From Leucogyrophana mollusca (lineage: Eukaryota; Basidiomycota; Agaricomycetes; Boletales): a DNA stretch of 41,834 nucleotides. Location: positions 1 through 41,834 of the forward strand of contig MU266564.1 of NCBI GenBank assembly GCA_021014945.1, in the 5' to 3' direction. Made by a program: the position numbers and the translations under genes. This document shows positions 10,183 to 20,900 of this stretch, piece by piece. The notes under the pieces are model-generated. The model was given only the letters and a program-made list of their open reading frames with translations, did not search any database and was not told where the DNA came from. The stretch's first letter is position 1; each line of letters opens with the position of its first letter.

Positions 10183-11020
10183 ATGTTACGCTCACAAGCC
10201 GTCCGCCTCGCCCGGCCCCGCATTGTTCTCCTTCCTCTTGTGAGTACATGGTCTCCCGTCGAGCGCTCGTTGAGAAATAATGTTGACGGAGAGGATATCT
10301 GAAGGCTGCCCGCGGCTACGCGACACCTCCCCCTCCACCCCCACCATCAGGACAGCCCGCTCCAAACCCAAAAGAAGGTCCATCGGCCGGCGGAAACAAC
10401 ACCATTTGGGTCGTCTCGGGCCTCGCAGCCGCGGCGGGGTTGTATTATTACTACACCAGCGAAGATGCCGTTGATTTGAAGGAGAGAGCAAAGCGGGATG
10501 AGGAGCAAATCAGAGCAAAGGCGAGGCAAACCGGCGAGGACGCACGACAGACGGGTCAGGCTGGGAAGGCGAGAGCAGAGGATGCGCTTAGGCAGGGTCA
10601 GGAAAAGTACGATGACGTGAAGGTATGCCCGTCTCTGTTGCGGATGATACTTCTTTGATACACACATAACGTTCGCAGGCAAGCGCGCAAGAAAAAATGG
10701 CATCGTCGCGACGACAAGCAGAGGAGAGCAAGGTCGATCTTTCAGAGCGAGCCCGACAGACTGCAAGTGAGGCGCAAGCTAAGCTTGACGGATACAAGAA
10801 TGCCGCTGAACAGTCATTAGCTGAGGCTAGGAAGACGTCGGAGCGGAAGTACGACGAGACGAAAGAGGCTGTCACTCGGGAGGCTGAGCGGGCGAAGAGC
10901 TCGTGGTGGAGCTGGTTTGGATGGGGCAAGGGGAAGACAGAGGAAACGAAGAGGGAGGGCGCAGAGAAGGTTGCTGAGACCGCCGAGGAAGTTAAGAGAC
11001 GGGCTGAAAGGCACGCGTGA
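10183..11020 (+). CDS. Probable mitochondrial membrane protein with long charged coiled coil
   Basis: Exons 10183-10239, 10305-10622 and 10679-11020 encode 238 residues. The N-terminus (MLRSQAVRLARPRIVLLPL) has arginines and no acids, continuing AARGYATPP, a typical mitochondrial presequence. A proline run and spacer follow, then a hydrophobic segment (WVVSGLAAAAGLYYYY, about 49-65), probably one membrane pass. The rest (about 70-238) is very rich in Ala, Glu, Lys, Arg and Gln, with LEA/apolipoprotein-like repeats such as ARQTGED/ARQTGQA and ERARQTASEAQ. Near residue 203 an aromatic patch, SSWWSWFGWGKGK, interrupts the helix and could touch a membrane. I infer an inner-membrane anchored helical protein facing the intermembrane space or matrix. 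No enzyme motif is seen and no named family is assigned. Both introns are canonical and in frame. Confidence 0.8.
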
Positions 11021-12349
11021 GCTCTCAACATTACAATGATCACATTGTATGCATCCAATCTTTCACGTACATACTTCGTCCAATAATTCTCTTACACCGT
11101 CTTTAATGATTTCTGTTCGCGGAAATTTTATGGCGGTATGACTGTGCCCTTGTTCTGTTCAAGGTCTCTCAACGCCGCCTCACGGCTTCAAGACGGCTGG
11201 GGACGTCTCGCGGGTCGGAGGCGATCGGAATCTGCTCGGGGATGTACGCAGCAGTTGCACGCAGAGAAAAGCCAAGACAACAACCCGAATCGAATTGGGA
11301 CTTGGTGGCAGTATACATCTGGTTTGCATCTGGTTTGTTGAAAGCGGTCAAGCAGCAAAGCCCGCGTGGTGAGAACGTCGGGAAGGTCGATTGGTGACAC
11401 CGTGGGGAAGGAACTGAAGGTGCTGGCTTCTGTTGTGTTCAAATTGTCTATATCACTCACACTGTCCCGCAAAGATTCATAACACCAACGTTGGCCTCGA
11501 GACGCTGTACCAACCCAGAAATGTTACTCGAGGACGTTCCGTGGGCTGTCGTCCACCTTTTTTCGCGACCAGCTCTCCTCCAGACTAAGACCAAGATCTC
11601 CAATTCGAAGCTACGGTTCCCAAGTGCGCATGTTACATACGCGTACTTGTGCAACTTCTCGATGCGCAACATCGGCAAACATTGGCGCGCTCGGCGTGAT
11701 GGGTCTGACCGAGGCGGAGATCGCAACCTGGATGTCAAGCATGCGAGCTGCCGGCTAATCTCCAACAGCCCGCCTCGCCGAATCCACCCCTGTATGAGCG
11801 TATCTTCCAGGAATCCACGACATCGCCAGTCCCATCCGAGTTGCACCCGAGTTCTCCCCTGTTCTCCCCTGTTCTCCCCCAAAGTCCTCAGGTAGGCGCC
11901 TTATGTTCTTTGCCCAAATTCCTTTCTATGCCACCTACCCGCGGTTGTCTCTGTTAGCGAGGAAGCTATGACAAGATGTGCCTCCGAAGACGAGCCAGGA
12001 GAATCGGGAACCACTTCGTGGCCACTCTTTCATTAGGTCATATCAGACACGTCGGCGGGAATTGGCAATATCGCCAACTCCCCCACCGAATGTGTTCTGC
12101 CCTGGAGTCCCAAGCTCCCCACTTTTTTGGATCATCAACCAGTCGGTCAAGCTGCAGGATTTTCTCATTTGTCGAAGACAAACAAGTATCATCCACGAGT
12201 ATGCGGTACACACACTTAAAGTACAGTTGATGGCTGTGGCTGCCACTTCGGCTCATGCCCGGCGTCTACCAACCACCCGACATTCATATTCCCCTGCGGC
12301 TCTACACAAGACCTTGGTAGCATACAATGCATTAAAATACGTATGCAGG
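11021..12349. other. Intergenic stretch between convergent genes
   Basis: Overlapping frames of 134-141 codons occupy 11457-11895 on both strands. They have mutually exclusive compositions and no recognisable motif. A further frame at 11978-12625 (+) is partly the antisense of the acetyltransferase gene. I do not call any of them. A 10-bp tandem repeat lies at 11851-11880. Confidence 0.45.
11851..11880. repeat. Three tandem copies of a 10-bp unit
   Basis: GTTCTCCCCT is repeated three times, the last ending CCCCC instead of CCCCT. It is a minisatellite-like pyrimidine tract with no evident role. Confidence 0.85.
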
Positions 12350-13145
12350 TCACAGCTCCGACTCTTGGTACGTCCACTCCAAATAATTCAATATCTTATG
12401 CTCGCCCCGCACGACTTTACCACTGTCCAGCGTTCGCTTAAACTCGAACCCGCTCTTCTCAAACACCCGCACACTCCCTCTGTTGCCGGCGAATGTATAC
12501 CCAGTCATGAAACGCACGCCCATCCTTGGGACTGCCCACTTCTCAAGTACGAGTTTCATCGCAGCAGACATGATCCCTCGCCGATGGTGACTGGGCGCAA
12601 GATAATCTGCGGAAATAGTGGTTAGCACCCTGGATGGGCAAGTCTATGTTCTTCCCCCCACCTCCAAATGTCCAACGAATGGTTGGGTCACCGATCTCTT
12701 TTGCGTTATTCACCTCGACCTGTTTTGCTCTTTCATCCTTATCCAGCACTTCCTCCAGCTGTGCTCTGTTGATCCCGAGGTCACCGATGTATATATCGCT
12801 TCCATCCTCCAAAACCTCCCTCAGGTGTCTGACAGGGCAGTCACCCACGATCTTCAACGGTCCGTCCGGGTTTCGTTTCTCTTCCTCTCTTAGTTCAGTA
12901 AGCACTGCATCTGTCTTCTCTATAAGGGACTTGAGCCACGGCAACGCATACTCGTCAAGGTATGGTATAGGCGGCCCCTCGAGCCACACGGACACCTTTG
13001 GGTGGTTGATGATAGGAGCTAGGCACAGCTCGTCGCTGAGGCGAGGAGGGGTAATAATGATGTTTTCGTTGGGAGCAGGCAGGCGAAGGAAGGGCTCGCC
13101 CGTGGTAGGGTTCACTTCGAGTGGGTAGAGTTGGCTGCGTGCCAT
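12350..13145 (-). CDS. GNAT-family N-acetyltransferase
   Basis: Exons 12662-13145 and 12350-12606 encode 246 residues. The fold follows fungal GNAT (Gcn5-related) acetyltransferases: a substrate-side N-terminal half (LSDELCLAPIINHPKVSVWL), then the core DYLAPSHHRRGIMSAAMK, which carries the acetyl-CoA pyrophosphate-binding turn (HHRRGIM). Near the end comes GYTFAGNRGSVRVFEKSGFE, the usual N-x-x-S-x-x-x-x-E-K-x-G-F element. It should transfer an acetyl group from acetyl-CoA to an amine; the substrate cannot be told. The 55-nt intron (12607-12661) has donor GTGGGG and acceptor TTCCGCAG with a CTAAC branch site. It restores the family sequence RWTFG-DYLAP. Confidence 0.87.
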
Positions 13146-14218
13146 GAATCGAACTTGGTGGGTGATTTGCGAGGTTTCCCATGAACAGACCTCTATAACA
13201 GATGTTCACCCCAGTCAGAACCTGTCATAAGTAGTCGGAGTCCATATGGCGGGTGCTATTACCCACGACCTTTGAGCATAGCCTCGTGACCAGGCGATCC
13301 ATAGTTGACAGCGGGTGGTTGCCAAGTCGTGTTGCGGAATTTGTATGAGCTGCGCCAGCCGCGTGGACGAGCGTACGCCGAGACCGACGCCGTCATTGGG
13401 AAGGGACGGCCATCCTAGCTTCGGACATCGGTCTTCCCTGCCATATGTCGAACTCATTTTGCTGGAAACATTGGGTATGTACTTCGATATTATTCGCGTC
13501 CTCATCGTAGCAGTGCCTGGCGCAGTCGCTCCGCAGGCTTTTCACATGCGTCGTCTGACGTCTGCGGGAGACACATACCTTGGTTATCACTCTATAATTT
13601 ATAAGGTCGTCCTTCCTCCGATCCCGACACTACTCGATCCCGACAGACACCCGCCGCCAAAAAGGCAGCTTTCACCCGACCTCCCTTTTGTCGCTGATCT
13701 TATCTTCAGTTTCGGACGCAGAACATGGTGAAATACGATTGTGACAACACTCCAACGGAGACTGTTAGCAATCATGTCTAGATAGCCCGGGCAAATTTTT
13801 TGGGGCTGCTGTCGTAACGTTAGTCTCCGCTTTGGTAAGGTAGTGGACGCTGATGAGCGGCCAGTGGACATGAAGAGAGTTTATGGCGGGTGGCATGATC
13901 TACATGGCACGTATTTCTTGGCTGCTGACTCCTCATGCTAGACGTCCAGTGCCATGTCGGTGTTGCGTTACGAGCCCATCCGCCGAGAGGGAGCATGAGA
14001 CTTGGATGAGATCGACATCTCTGTAGACACTGCCGAGATAATACGATCATACACTGCTCGGCCGCTGCTGGCTGGTATGACAAGGACGCGAGAATGTGAG
14101 TAGCGAAGGGGATCTACACAGTTGTACACCGTGTAGAGGACGCATTTGGCTTTGCGGGCGCGAGGCTCGCGTTGGACCTATGGCTGTGAGCACCGAAAAT
14201 TAATGACACAGAACACAT
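13146..14218. other. Intergenic stretch, nothing recognised
   Basis: About 1.1 kb lies between the acetyltransferase start and the 3' end of the kinase gene, both on the minus strand. The longest frame (13315-13731, +, 138 codons) lacks motifs. The acetyltransferase promoter should lie near 13150-13400. No repeat or RNA gene was found. Confidence 0.4.
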
Positions 14219-15580
14219 CTAAGCAATCCGCGCGTCTACGCATCGCTTTGGTTCCTTCACCTCCCGGTAAAACTCCACGATTTCCCTGTCCAGTTTCTCC
14301 CACTTCGCCAAGCTGCCCATACTCTTCACGTCTAGGTCAATGATTGTTACCGTCCCTCCAGAGGATGATTTCCCACTCGGTAATATTGGCCTCAGGATGA
14401 TCGAGCAGTCCTTGAACGTTGCAGAGAGTAAATATGCCATAAGGTAGTGCTTGAGGTGGTCACAGTTGGGAACTGTGTGATCCCATGACGAATAGCGGGT
14501 CTTGAACACATGAATAAAGTCTTCCCAGTCCGAAAAGTATGGCTCGGGAACACCGGAGGCGAGCGTAGAAAACGTAGAGGCTAATTCTGAGGCGGTGTGG
14601 TGACTTCGTCGACACAACGTTGCGAGTCCTTCAATATCCAGAGGGTCCAGAGATCGCTGAAGGTATGAGATCGTGCGAAGGACAGGAGAATCGATCAAAA
14701 GGTCGAGGATAGCGTTTGTGAAGGAGCTCTCCAGATGCGACAGCTCGCCTTCCGTAGCCAAAGACTCAGATAGGAGTTTCATTGCCGATGGCTGTTCACA
14801 TCTGAGGCGTAGTTTTAGAGCCATAAGCTTGACAACTTACATCGGACATCTTAACCATCTTGCCTTTCGCAAACAGTCGGCAGTTGTTTAAAGACCCGTC
14901 ACTGGCGCACCAACCAGACCACAGGTCGTGCACGGCTTTTGCGACACGCTCCCGGTTACCGGAATAGAGGTCCAGTGGGCAATAGGTTGATGGTATGTCC
15001 TTGCCTTTGTTCGATCTGAGGTAGTTATGCCTGCAGAATCTGCACGTCTGGGTCTTCACTGATACAGTCGACGGCGAAAGATGCGTGGGGGTAGGTAGAA
15101 ACCCCCATTTTGGCTGCCATAGAGCGACTTTGAGCGACAGGCACCAACATGCAATTGCATAGTTCGCACCTTGATTTCAACAGCCAAATCCGCAGTCCCG
15201 ATGAGATCAGTAGCAAGGACACCTTTCCTTCTCGTCAGATCGATTCGATCCTTCTGCCTTCTCGTAACTGGTCGATCGACATCTCGCAGATCAGAGAGCA
15301 CCTTCAACCACGCCGCATCCAGTAGAACGACCTCCAGCTCCGGCAGGTGCTGAGGTGGGATCAGCTTCGCGATAATCCCGTGCTGAAAGGCAATCGTCGG
15401 ATCGTCGGGTTCATCGGTGAGCTGCGACTCCTCCGTGTTTGATATCGCTGTCTTCCGTAGCCGTAAAACCTTGCCATCGAAATCAGCATTTGGCAAACCA
15501 GCATAAGCTAGGACTATCGTCGCTCCTCCTTCTGATACATAAACCCAGTCTTCAGGCTGGGTCTTTGAGACCTGATACAT
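14219..15580 (-). CDS. IPK1: Inositol-pentakisphosphate 2-kinase (IP5 2-kinase)
   Basis: Exons 15170-15580, 14841-15113 and 14219-14791 encode 418 residues. The protein has the IPK1 (Ins_P5_2-kin) landmarks in order: an N-terminal nucleotide-binding segment DWVYVSEGGATIVLAYAG with GKVLRLRK; the signature EIKPKWGFLP at 135-144; a Cys/His-containing segment CRFCRHNY, then YCPLDLYSG; and a C-terminal IIDLDVKSM catalytic/metal region followed by WEKLDREIVEFY. The enzyme phosphorylates inositol 1,3,4,5,6-pentakisphosphate at the 2 position to make phytic acid (IP6), which in fungi acts in mRNA export and signalling. Both introns are canonical and phase 0. The second (14792-14840) runs through an in-frame ATG that could mislead gene finders into starting a separate gene at 14824. 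Confidence 0.9.
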
Positions 15581-15857
15581 CTGTCCGTAAATTGTGGTGT
15601 TAGTAGTGGATACAAAGAGTGCGAAGTAGCGCCACGGACAGTTGGCAGCCTTTCGGGTGCAAGTCGAAACCGCGTACGCATGAGGCAGGTGTGCACCTCC
15701 CTCGCAATGATCGGAAGGATTGCTGGATATCGAAACATCGAGCTCGACGTTCGGTCGAGCAATTACATGAGTCTCGCAGATGCTGATAACACAAATAAAA
15801 TATGTAGCGTGCTATTATTCACCACATTACCATCTATAATATTCCGTGATACATACC

Positions 15858-17057
15858 CTACTGAAACTCGAGCTTCTCGTCTCCCTGCGCAAAGTCCATC
15901 CAGTCCTCCGCCTGTTTGGGTTTGTCGGTCAACGGCCGACGAGGTTTCGACCTCGAGCTCCATCGATCGAACTCCCATCCGTCGTCGGCATGGTCAGCCT
16001 TGAGGGCGGCGTTCTTCCACTCCTGGTCGTCTGACCAACCTTTCTTCGACTTGTTGGCCTGCTTGCCAGGCCTCCTCGGTGCCTTAAGTGCGAGCTCCTC
16101 GATCTTGCTCAGCATACCCCACACCTCCCCACTCTCCTCCCACATATTCCGGTCCCCCACTTCCCTCCTCAGCGCCTCAACCAACGCCCGTGTCCGGCCA
16201 TTCGTCTGCACGCCGTTGACCTTCATCTCCTCCAGCGCTGTGAGCACACCCCCTAGGTCGCGGAAACACGCCCAGCGCGTCTCGATGAGCTCGTTGTACG
16301 CGCCCGTGTTGCACCCAAAGACGTACGACGGGATCGAGAGGTGGCGTGTGTACTCGAACACGGACAACGCGAGGTGAGGGTCGCGGTACTTGTCGCGGAA
16401 GGTGCGCATAAGAAGGGCGACGAGGTGCGGGTAAGTCGTGGGCTGGAGCTGTGGTGGCGTTGACGATGTGGTGGCGTTGGCGTTGCGCGCGGCGGCCTCG
16501 TACTTCTGGGACTCTGCGAACACCTCACGCATGGCCCACTCGAGGAGCTGCTGATCTGTATCGCACATGTCCATCTCCTCCCGCTTCCGATCCAACTCCT
16601 CGTCCGACTGAGTGGTCCATTTGAGGCGCTTTGACTGCTTGCGTAGGTTCCCGAATAGATCGCCGATGCGCCCTCCCTGGGGAAGACGGCCGATGCCGGA
16701 TGAGGAGAGTGGGTCTTTGTCGGAGGAGTGTTTTTGCTCGGAGACGGCGTTGAATATCATGTTGAACATCTCGTCGAAGGCATTGACTTCGCGGGCTGTC
16801 ATGGCCTGCCGCCGTGCACGACCCGGAGCGGATGTAATTGAAGGACCTGCCGCTGCGCGAAGAGGATTCCGAACGGAAGACGGCAACAGCGGAGGCGTGT
16901 CTTTTATGTCGTCGAAGACATGGTCCCAAGGAGAGGATTTGTTGGAAAATATGGAGTCGTTTTTTTGGGACGGTGGAGCCTCAGACGAGCTTGGTGTTGA
17001 CAGACATCGCGCTGACAAGAACGGAGAGAGCAGAAGACGCCGACGACAAGCAAGCAT
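15858..17057 (-). CDS. Mtf2-like mitochondrial gene-expression factor
   Basis: A single exon encodes 399 residues from the ATG at 17057, the start that gives a mitochondrial presequence (MLACRRRLLLSPFLSARCLS). The open frame reaches upstream to 17171, but those 38 residues would bury the presequence. The middle has MTAREVNAFDEMFNMIFNAV and the C-terminal half has helical repeats, including DPHLALSVFEYTRHLSIPSY and NTGAYNELIETRW. This pattern matches the Mtf2/Nam1-type mitochondrial proteins that couple transcription to RNA processing and translation. It lacks introns, unlike its neighbours. The last 60 residues are basic, polar and probably disordered. Assignment rests on recalled family pattern, not an alignment. 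Confidence 0.75.
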   Translation of the reverse strand: MLACRRRLLLSPFLSARCLSTPSSSEAPPSQKNDSIFSNKSSPWDHVFDDIKDTPPLLPSSVRNPLRAAAGPSITSAPGRARRQAMTAREVNAFDEMFNMIFNAVSEQKHSSDKDPLSSSGIGRLPQGGRIGDLFGNLRKQSKRLKWTTQSDEELDRKREEMDMCDTDQQLLEWAMREVFAESQKYEAAARNANATTSSTPPQLQPTTYPHLVALLMRTFRDKYRDPHLALSVFEYTRHLSIPSYVFGCNTGAYNELIETRWACFRDLGGVLTALEEMKVNGVQTNGRTRALVEALRREVGDRNMWEESGEVWGMLSKIEELALKAPRRPGKQANKSKKGWSDDQEWKNAALKADHADDGWEFDRWSSRSKPRRPLTDKPKQAEDWMDFAQGDEKLEFQ

Positions 17058-17328
17058 CGGTGTTGGAAGTAGTGGTGGTGGTGAGCACGAAAACCTAAAC
17101 CGGAAGTACTTCTGAGCAAAATTCTGCAATAACTCGCGCCAAAATGGGACATTTAGGTTGCAACTTTGCATTTTGGTCTCTGTATCGGGGAATTGTGGAG
17201 GGGATTTCCGCCAAATTCTGCATTGGAAAACGTGGCCAGGAGTTCCTTATCTAACGCGATATTGCGATTTTACTTGTCAAAATGCTGCATCCCTAACAGG
17301 TGAGGGTAGAATAAAGGCCAAAAAGAAA

Positions 17329-17410
17329 CGACACCAGCAGGATTTGAACCTGCGCCCTCAGAGAGGAACAGATTTCTAATCTGTCGCTTTAACCACTTAG
17401 CTATAGTGCC
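17329..17410 (-). tRNA. tRNA-Ser (anticodon AGA)
   Basis: The 82-nt gene reads 5'-GGCACTA at 17410 and ends in the matching GGTGTC plus discriminator G at 17329. The D arm has the paired stem GCT/AGC around AAGTGGTTAA. The anticodon arm is ACAGA, loop TTAGAAA, TCTGT, giving AGA (serine). An extra variable arm (CCTC/GAGG) typical of class II serine tRNAs follows, then the T arm GCAGG-TTCAAAT-CCTGC. No intron is present. Wobble editing of A34 to inosine would let it read UCU, UCC and UCA. Confidence 0.92.
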
Positions 17411-17971
17411 TTGTATTTCAGCAACAGTGAAACGTTGAAGTAGTGGCTGTACTGCCTGACGACAACTATGCCGAGGAACAGATTTCCGGTCTGTCGCCGC
17501 AACCACCTCGCTATAGCGCCTCATGGGTTTCCTTACCTACTATATTTTCACTATAACTTACTCCAAGCAATCTTCTAACCAAGAATCAAACACCATCCAC
17601 TCATGATGATTGATTCTATGATGGCGTCGAACCCTCTCCCTCAGTGACTCCTCGTTCTGGTTGATTTCAGGTCTACAGTCAGTAAGAAGTCACAATGAGT
17701 TCTACTAGCAGGCTATCCCAAAGATTGATGTCGCTCGAATAGAATAGCCAGTAGCCTATACAGTATACTTAAAAAGGTGAATCTCAAGTTCCAATAGCAG
17801 AGGTATCCTCGGTCGACCACTGGATGTGATTTGGAGATGTAGAGTTTCAATAGAATATCATATCATATTACCCAGTGATCTAGCGAATATTATAGATGAT
17901 TGTGCGTTGGATAATAGCATGATACAGGAAAGCAATCTGGATCTACATATTTTACTCGTGTGGTCATGGGT
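17411..17971. other. Intergenic stretch around the tRNA copy
   Basis: Apart from the broken tRNA copy at 17473-17520 nothing was recognised. The AT-rich part 17521-17971 follows the stop codon of the RhoGAP gene at its left end and has no sizeable coding frame. Confidence 0.45.
17473..17520 (-). pseudogene. Truncated 5' copy of the serine tRNA
   Basis: Reading from 17520, the sequence matches the first 48 nt of the neighbouring tRNA-Ser with scattered changes: acceptor 5' strand, D arm, anticodon arm and first bases of the variable arm. It then stops matching; the T arm and 3' acceptor strand are absent. The anticodon loop is CCGGAAA, so the triplet would be GGA and the universal U33 is replaced by C. 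It cannot form a complete tRNA. It lies 62 nt upstream of the intact gene in the same orientation. Confidence 0.85.
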
Positions 17972-20900
17972 TCATCGGCGGTTGCGAGACTTGGATGCCC
18001 TAGGTTTTGGCGAGGATGGTGGGCTGGCACCGAGCCCGTGGACGGGGACGTAATCTTCGTCAATTTCATTGCACCTCAGGTGCAGCAGCAGGTTGTAAAC
18101 AAACACCTGCTCATACCTTCCGACGCGCAGTCGGTATCAGGCACAAGAACACGCGAGTACAAATAAAAGCTCACTGTGCATTCGTAAACACGATCGCCAT
18201 CGAATCCGAGTTGCACCTTAGCAAGTTCGGCGCCATGACGAGTGCGATGTTCGCCGACGTCATCTTCGTCACCCCCTGCACTTTCTCCTCCAAAAACAAC
18301 TGCAGGAAGCTGATCACGAAGAGCACCACACGCCGATTGATAGTTGGCAGCCGGCGGACGAGGCGCACACAGGCGTCGGGGTCGCGTGAGTGCGTGATGC
18401 AGTCGTTGTACATCTCTTCCGGGACGAGGGGGTCGCACAGCTCGCGCAGCCAGAGCTTGAGGAGCGAGGCGAGGACGTTGGGGTCGGAGACACTGTCGAG
18501 GTTGTAGTACCCCCGGTCAATGCGCAACTTAAGCTCCGACACGGAGTCCCCGTCGCCTGGGACGCGGAATATGCCTTCGGACTTCGTGCCTCCGAGAGCG
18601 AGGATCCCGTCCGCAAGGAAAGGGAGGATGATGGGTATTTTCTCGCGGGGGTAGTTCCGCTCCTGCAGACGCATCGTCGCGTCGAGGGACTCGCCAAAGG
18701 TGGAGGGGTTGAAAGCAGCGTCCTATAAATAGATGGATGTCAGATAGGTGTAAACATGAGGAGCGGAGTGGGACGTGCCGCTGCTGTCTCGATCTCCGCC
18801 ATGCTCGGCGGTTTCCCGCGGGGGCCTTTCTTAGAGATGGCGACGAGGCGGCGGAGGCAGTGTTTGGCCATGACGTCTACTCGTCCTTCTTGCTGTGTTG
18901 TCCGTTGTTGCATGAACGAGCGGAGGTAGGTCTCGAAGTTCTTCGAGGGCGGGAACGTGATCAACAGCACGCAGAGCATTTGCCATCCTTTGAACACACT
19001 CTCCCTGTACACAGTTCGGAGGACGAAATGAGATGTCGAGACGGACGAAAGAGAGGGGAGCTCACGCGTTGGGGTTCCCGCTCAGCTGTTTCATCAACTG
19101 ACAGTATATCTCGTCTCGCAGTTCACCGTGCGTCAGCCCTTCGCCCAACAGCCACCGCTCCTCTTCTAACAGGCCGACGGAGCTCCCAGTGAGCGAGGTC
19201 GTCGAGCCATTATTAAATGCGGCCACTGGCGCGTCTGCGTGCACTCGTACATTGAGGGACTTGTCCCGCTCGCGATCCCCCATGATGTGCTGGATAACTT
19301 TGAATATCTTGACGGCATCTTGCTTGAGCGAGCGGGTGACGGTGAGTAGAGGAGAGTTCAGTGGGGCCTGTCAATCATCGTCGTCAGCGGTACAGCAGGG
19401 AGAGGTGAAACCAGCGGCGACCGACTTTCTGCCAAGTCATCATCTGCGCCACCGGAACTTTGCGCCTAAAGATAAAACCGGTGCGATGCGTTGAGAAGTA
19501 CTGTCGTGCGAAATCCGATTCCACGAATTGCTGAATGTCCGAAGCCAAGTCGTGCGGTAGCATGGGGTATGTTCTGAGCAGGTATGGAATCAGAATACCA
19601 AAATATGTGTTCAGATACGAACGTACCCAGATGCAAGAGTCGCAGTCGGTGAATGAGGCGGATTTGGTCGTGAGTTGATGGGTATCGGTTTTCCAGCTGC
19701 TCGATTCTTGACGGGGCTCATATTAAGTGTCGCTTCTGCAATAGAGTAAGAGGACCGTTAGCAAAGTTTCGGGAGTCGCATTTCATAATATGACGGGATA
19801 CCTTGGTTCAGAATAGGACTGCTGATAATCTTTCCGGCAACGGTAGGCGGTGTAGAGGCACTTCTCGCCATCCAAAAACCACCACCGCTTTGTGGGACAG
19901 CCATATGTTTCGATGGGGACTGCGGAATGTCGCGCTTTTGGCTCGATTTATCTTTTGTCGGAGTCGTTCGCGTCATACTTGGCCTTGGGCGGGAGTCGCC
20001 AGAGCTTTGGCTGGGCCGGGCTTGCATTGGTGGCGGGTGACCGTGGTCAGAGGTGGAGCGTCTGTCCGACAAGGAGAGCATCTCTACAGCTGCATTTAGG
20101 CTCTGGGGAGCTGGAGAGCGATACGGAACGTAGGATGACGATTTGGACCGTGAGCGCGATAGAGACGCGTCCTCCGTGTCCGATCTGCTACCCGCAGCGC
20201 GCTTTTCTTTGTCCTTAGGGCTCGAATTGCCATTCGCTGGGGTGGACGATAACGACTTTCGCGACATTGGGGTAGGGGATGGGGGCGCAGGGGAGGGCGG
20301 AGTAGACGGCTCCGTCGAGTATGGCGATCCTGGTATAGGAGGCAGGTGATGTCCATTCGACCACGATCGTGATGGGGTTAGCTGAGCGGACTGGTCGTTC
20401 GTGAAGGAGCGGCGCACGGCTGTAGGCTGCTTGATCGGGCTCGTGCCTGGATTTGGAACCCGCCCTGGCGAGCTGCGTGTCGACGAAAAGGACGGCCGTG
20501 TGCGTGCTGGCTCTGTCTCACCTGGACGGAGTGAGACATGGCGTGCCTCTTTGTCAGCTGTGTACGATCGAGATCTTCGATAGCCTGGGCGATCGGGTGG
20601 TTCCTGTGCATTTTGGCCGTTCAAGGGCTTATTGCGCATCCCAGTCTGCGACAGTCGACGCCCAAGAGCAGTTTGCTAGATAGATGCTAGAGGGTAAGAG
20701 GGGCATTCAACAGAGACGGTACGAATGGAGGACGCTACTTGAATGATTCCGAGTGGAATAACAAATCCCTCTGGACGTTCCCATACCGTCTCTCCCGATT
20801 TTGTTTGATAGTAATAGGGTATCCCGCCACGAGACTCGTCGCTAAGCTCCCACCACTCGCCCTCTGGGTTCGGAGGCAAACTGCATGAGACACGGCGAGG

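Noticed and set aside
12607..12628. A 22-nt intron in the acetyltransferase gene
   Set aside because: It would be too short to splice. A 55-nt intron sharing the acceptor, with donor GTGGGG at 12661, also keeps frame and restores the family sequence at the junction.
15978..16929. Open frames antisense or out of frame within the Mtf2-like gene (for example 16525-16929)
   Set aside because: Arg/Ser/Thr-rich composition typical of shadow frames in a GC-rich exon; the single-exon sense frame explains the region.
17058..17171. Longer start for the Mtf2-like protein
   Set aside because: The extra 38 residues are unlike a presequence and would hide the mitochondrial signal that starts at 17057.
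18171..18174. RhoGAP stop codon at 18171
   Set aside because: It lies just inside an intron with donor GTGAGC; splicing continues the domain with YEQVFVYNLLLHLRC.
18390..20356. Several plus-strand frames opposite the RhoGAP gene
   Set aside because: They are antisense to well-supported exons and have no motifs.
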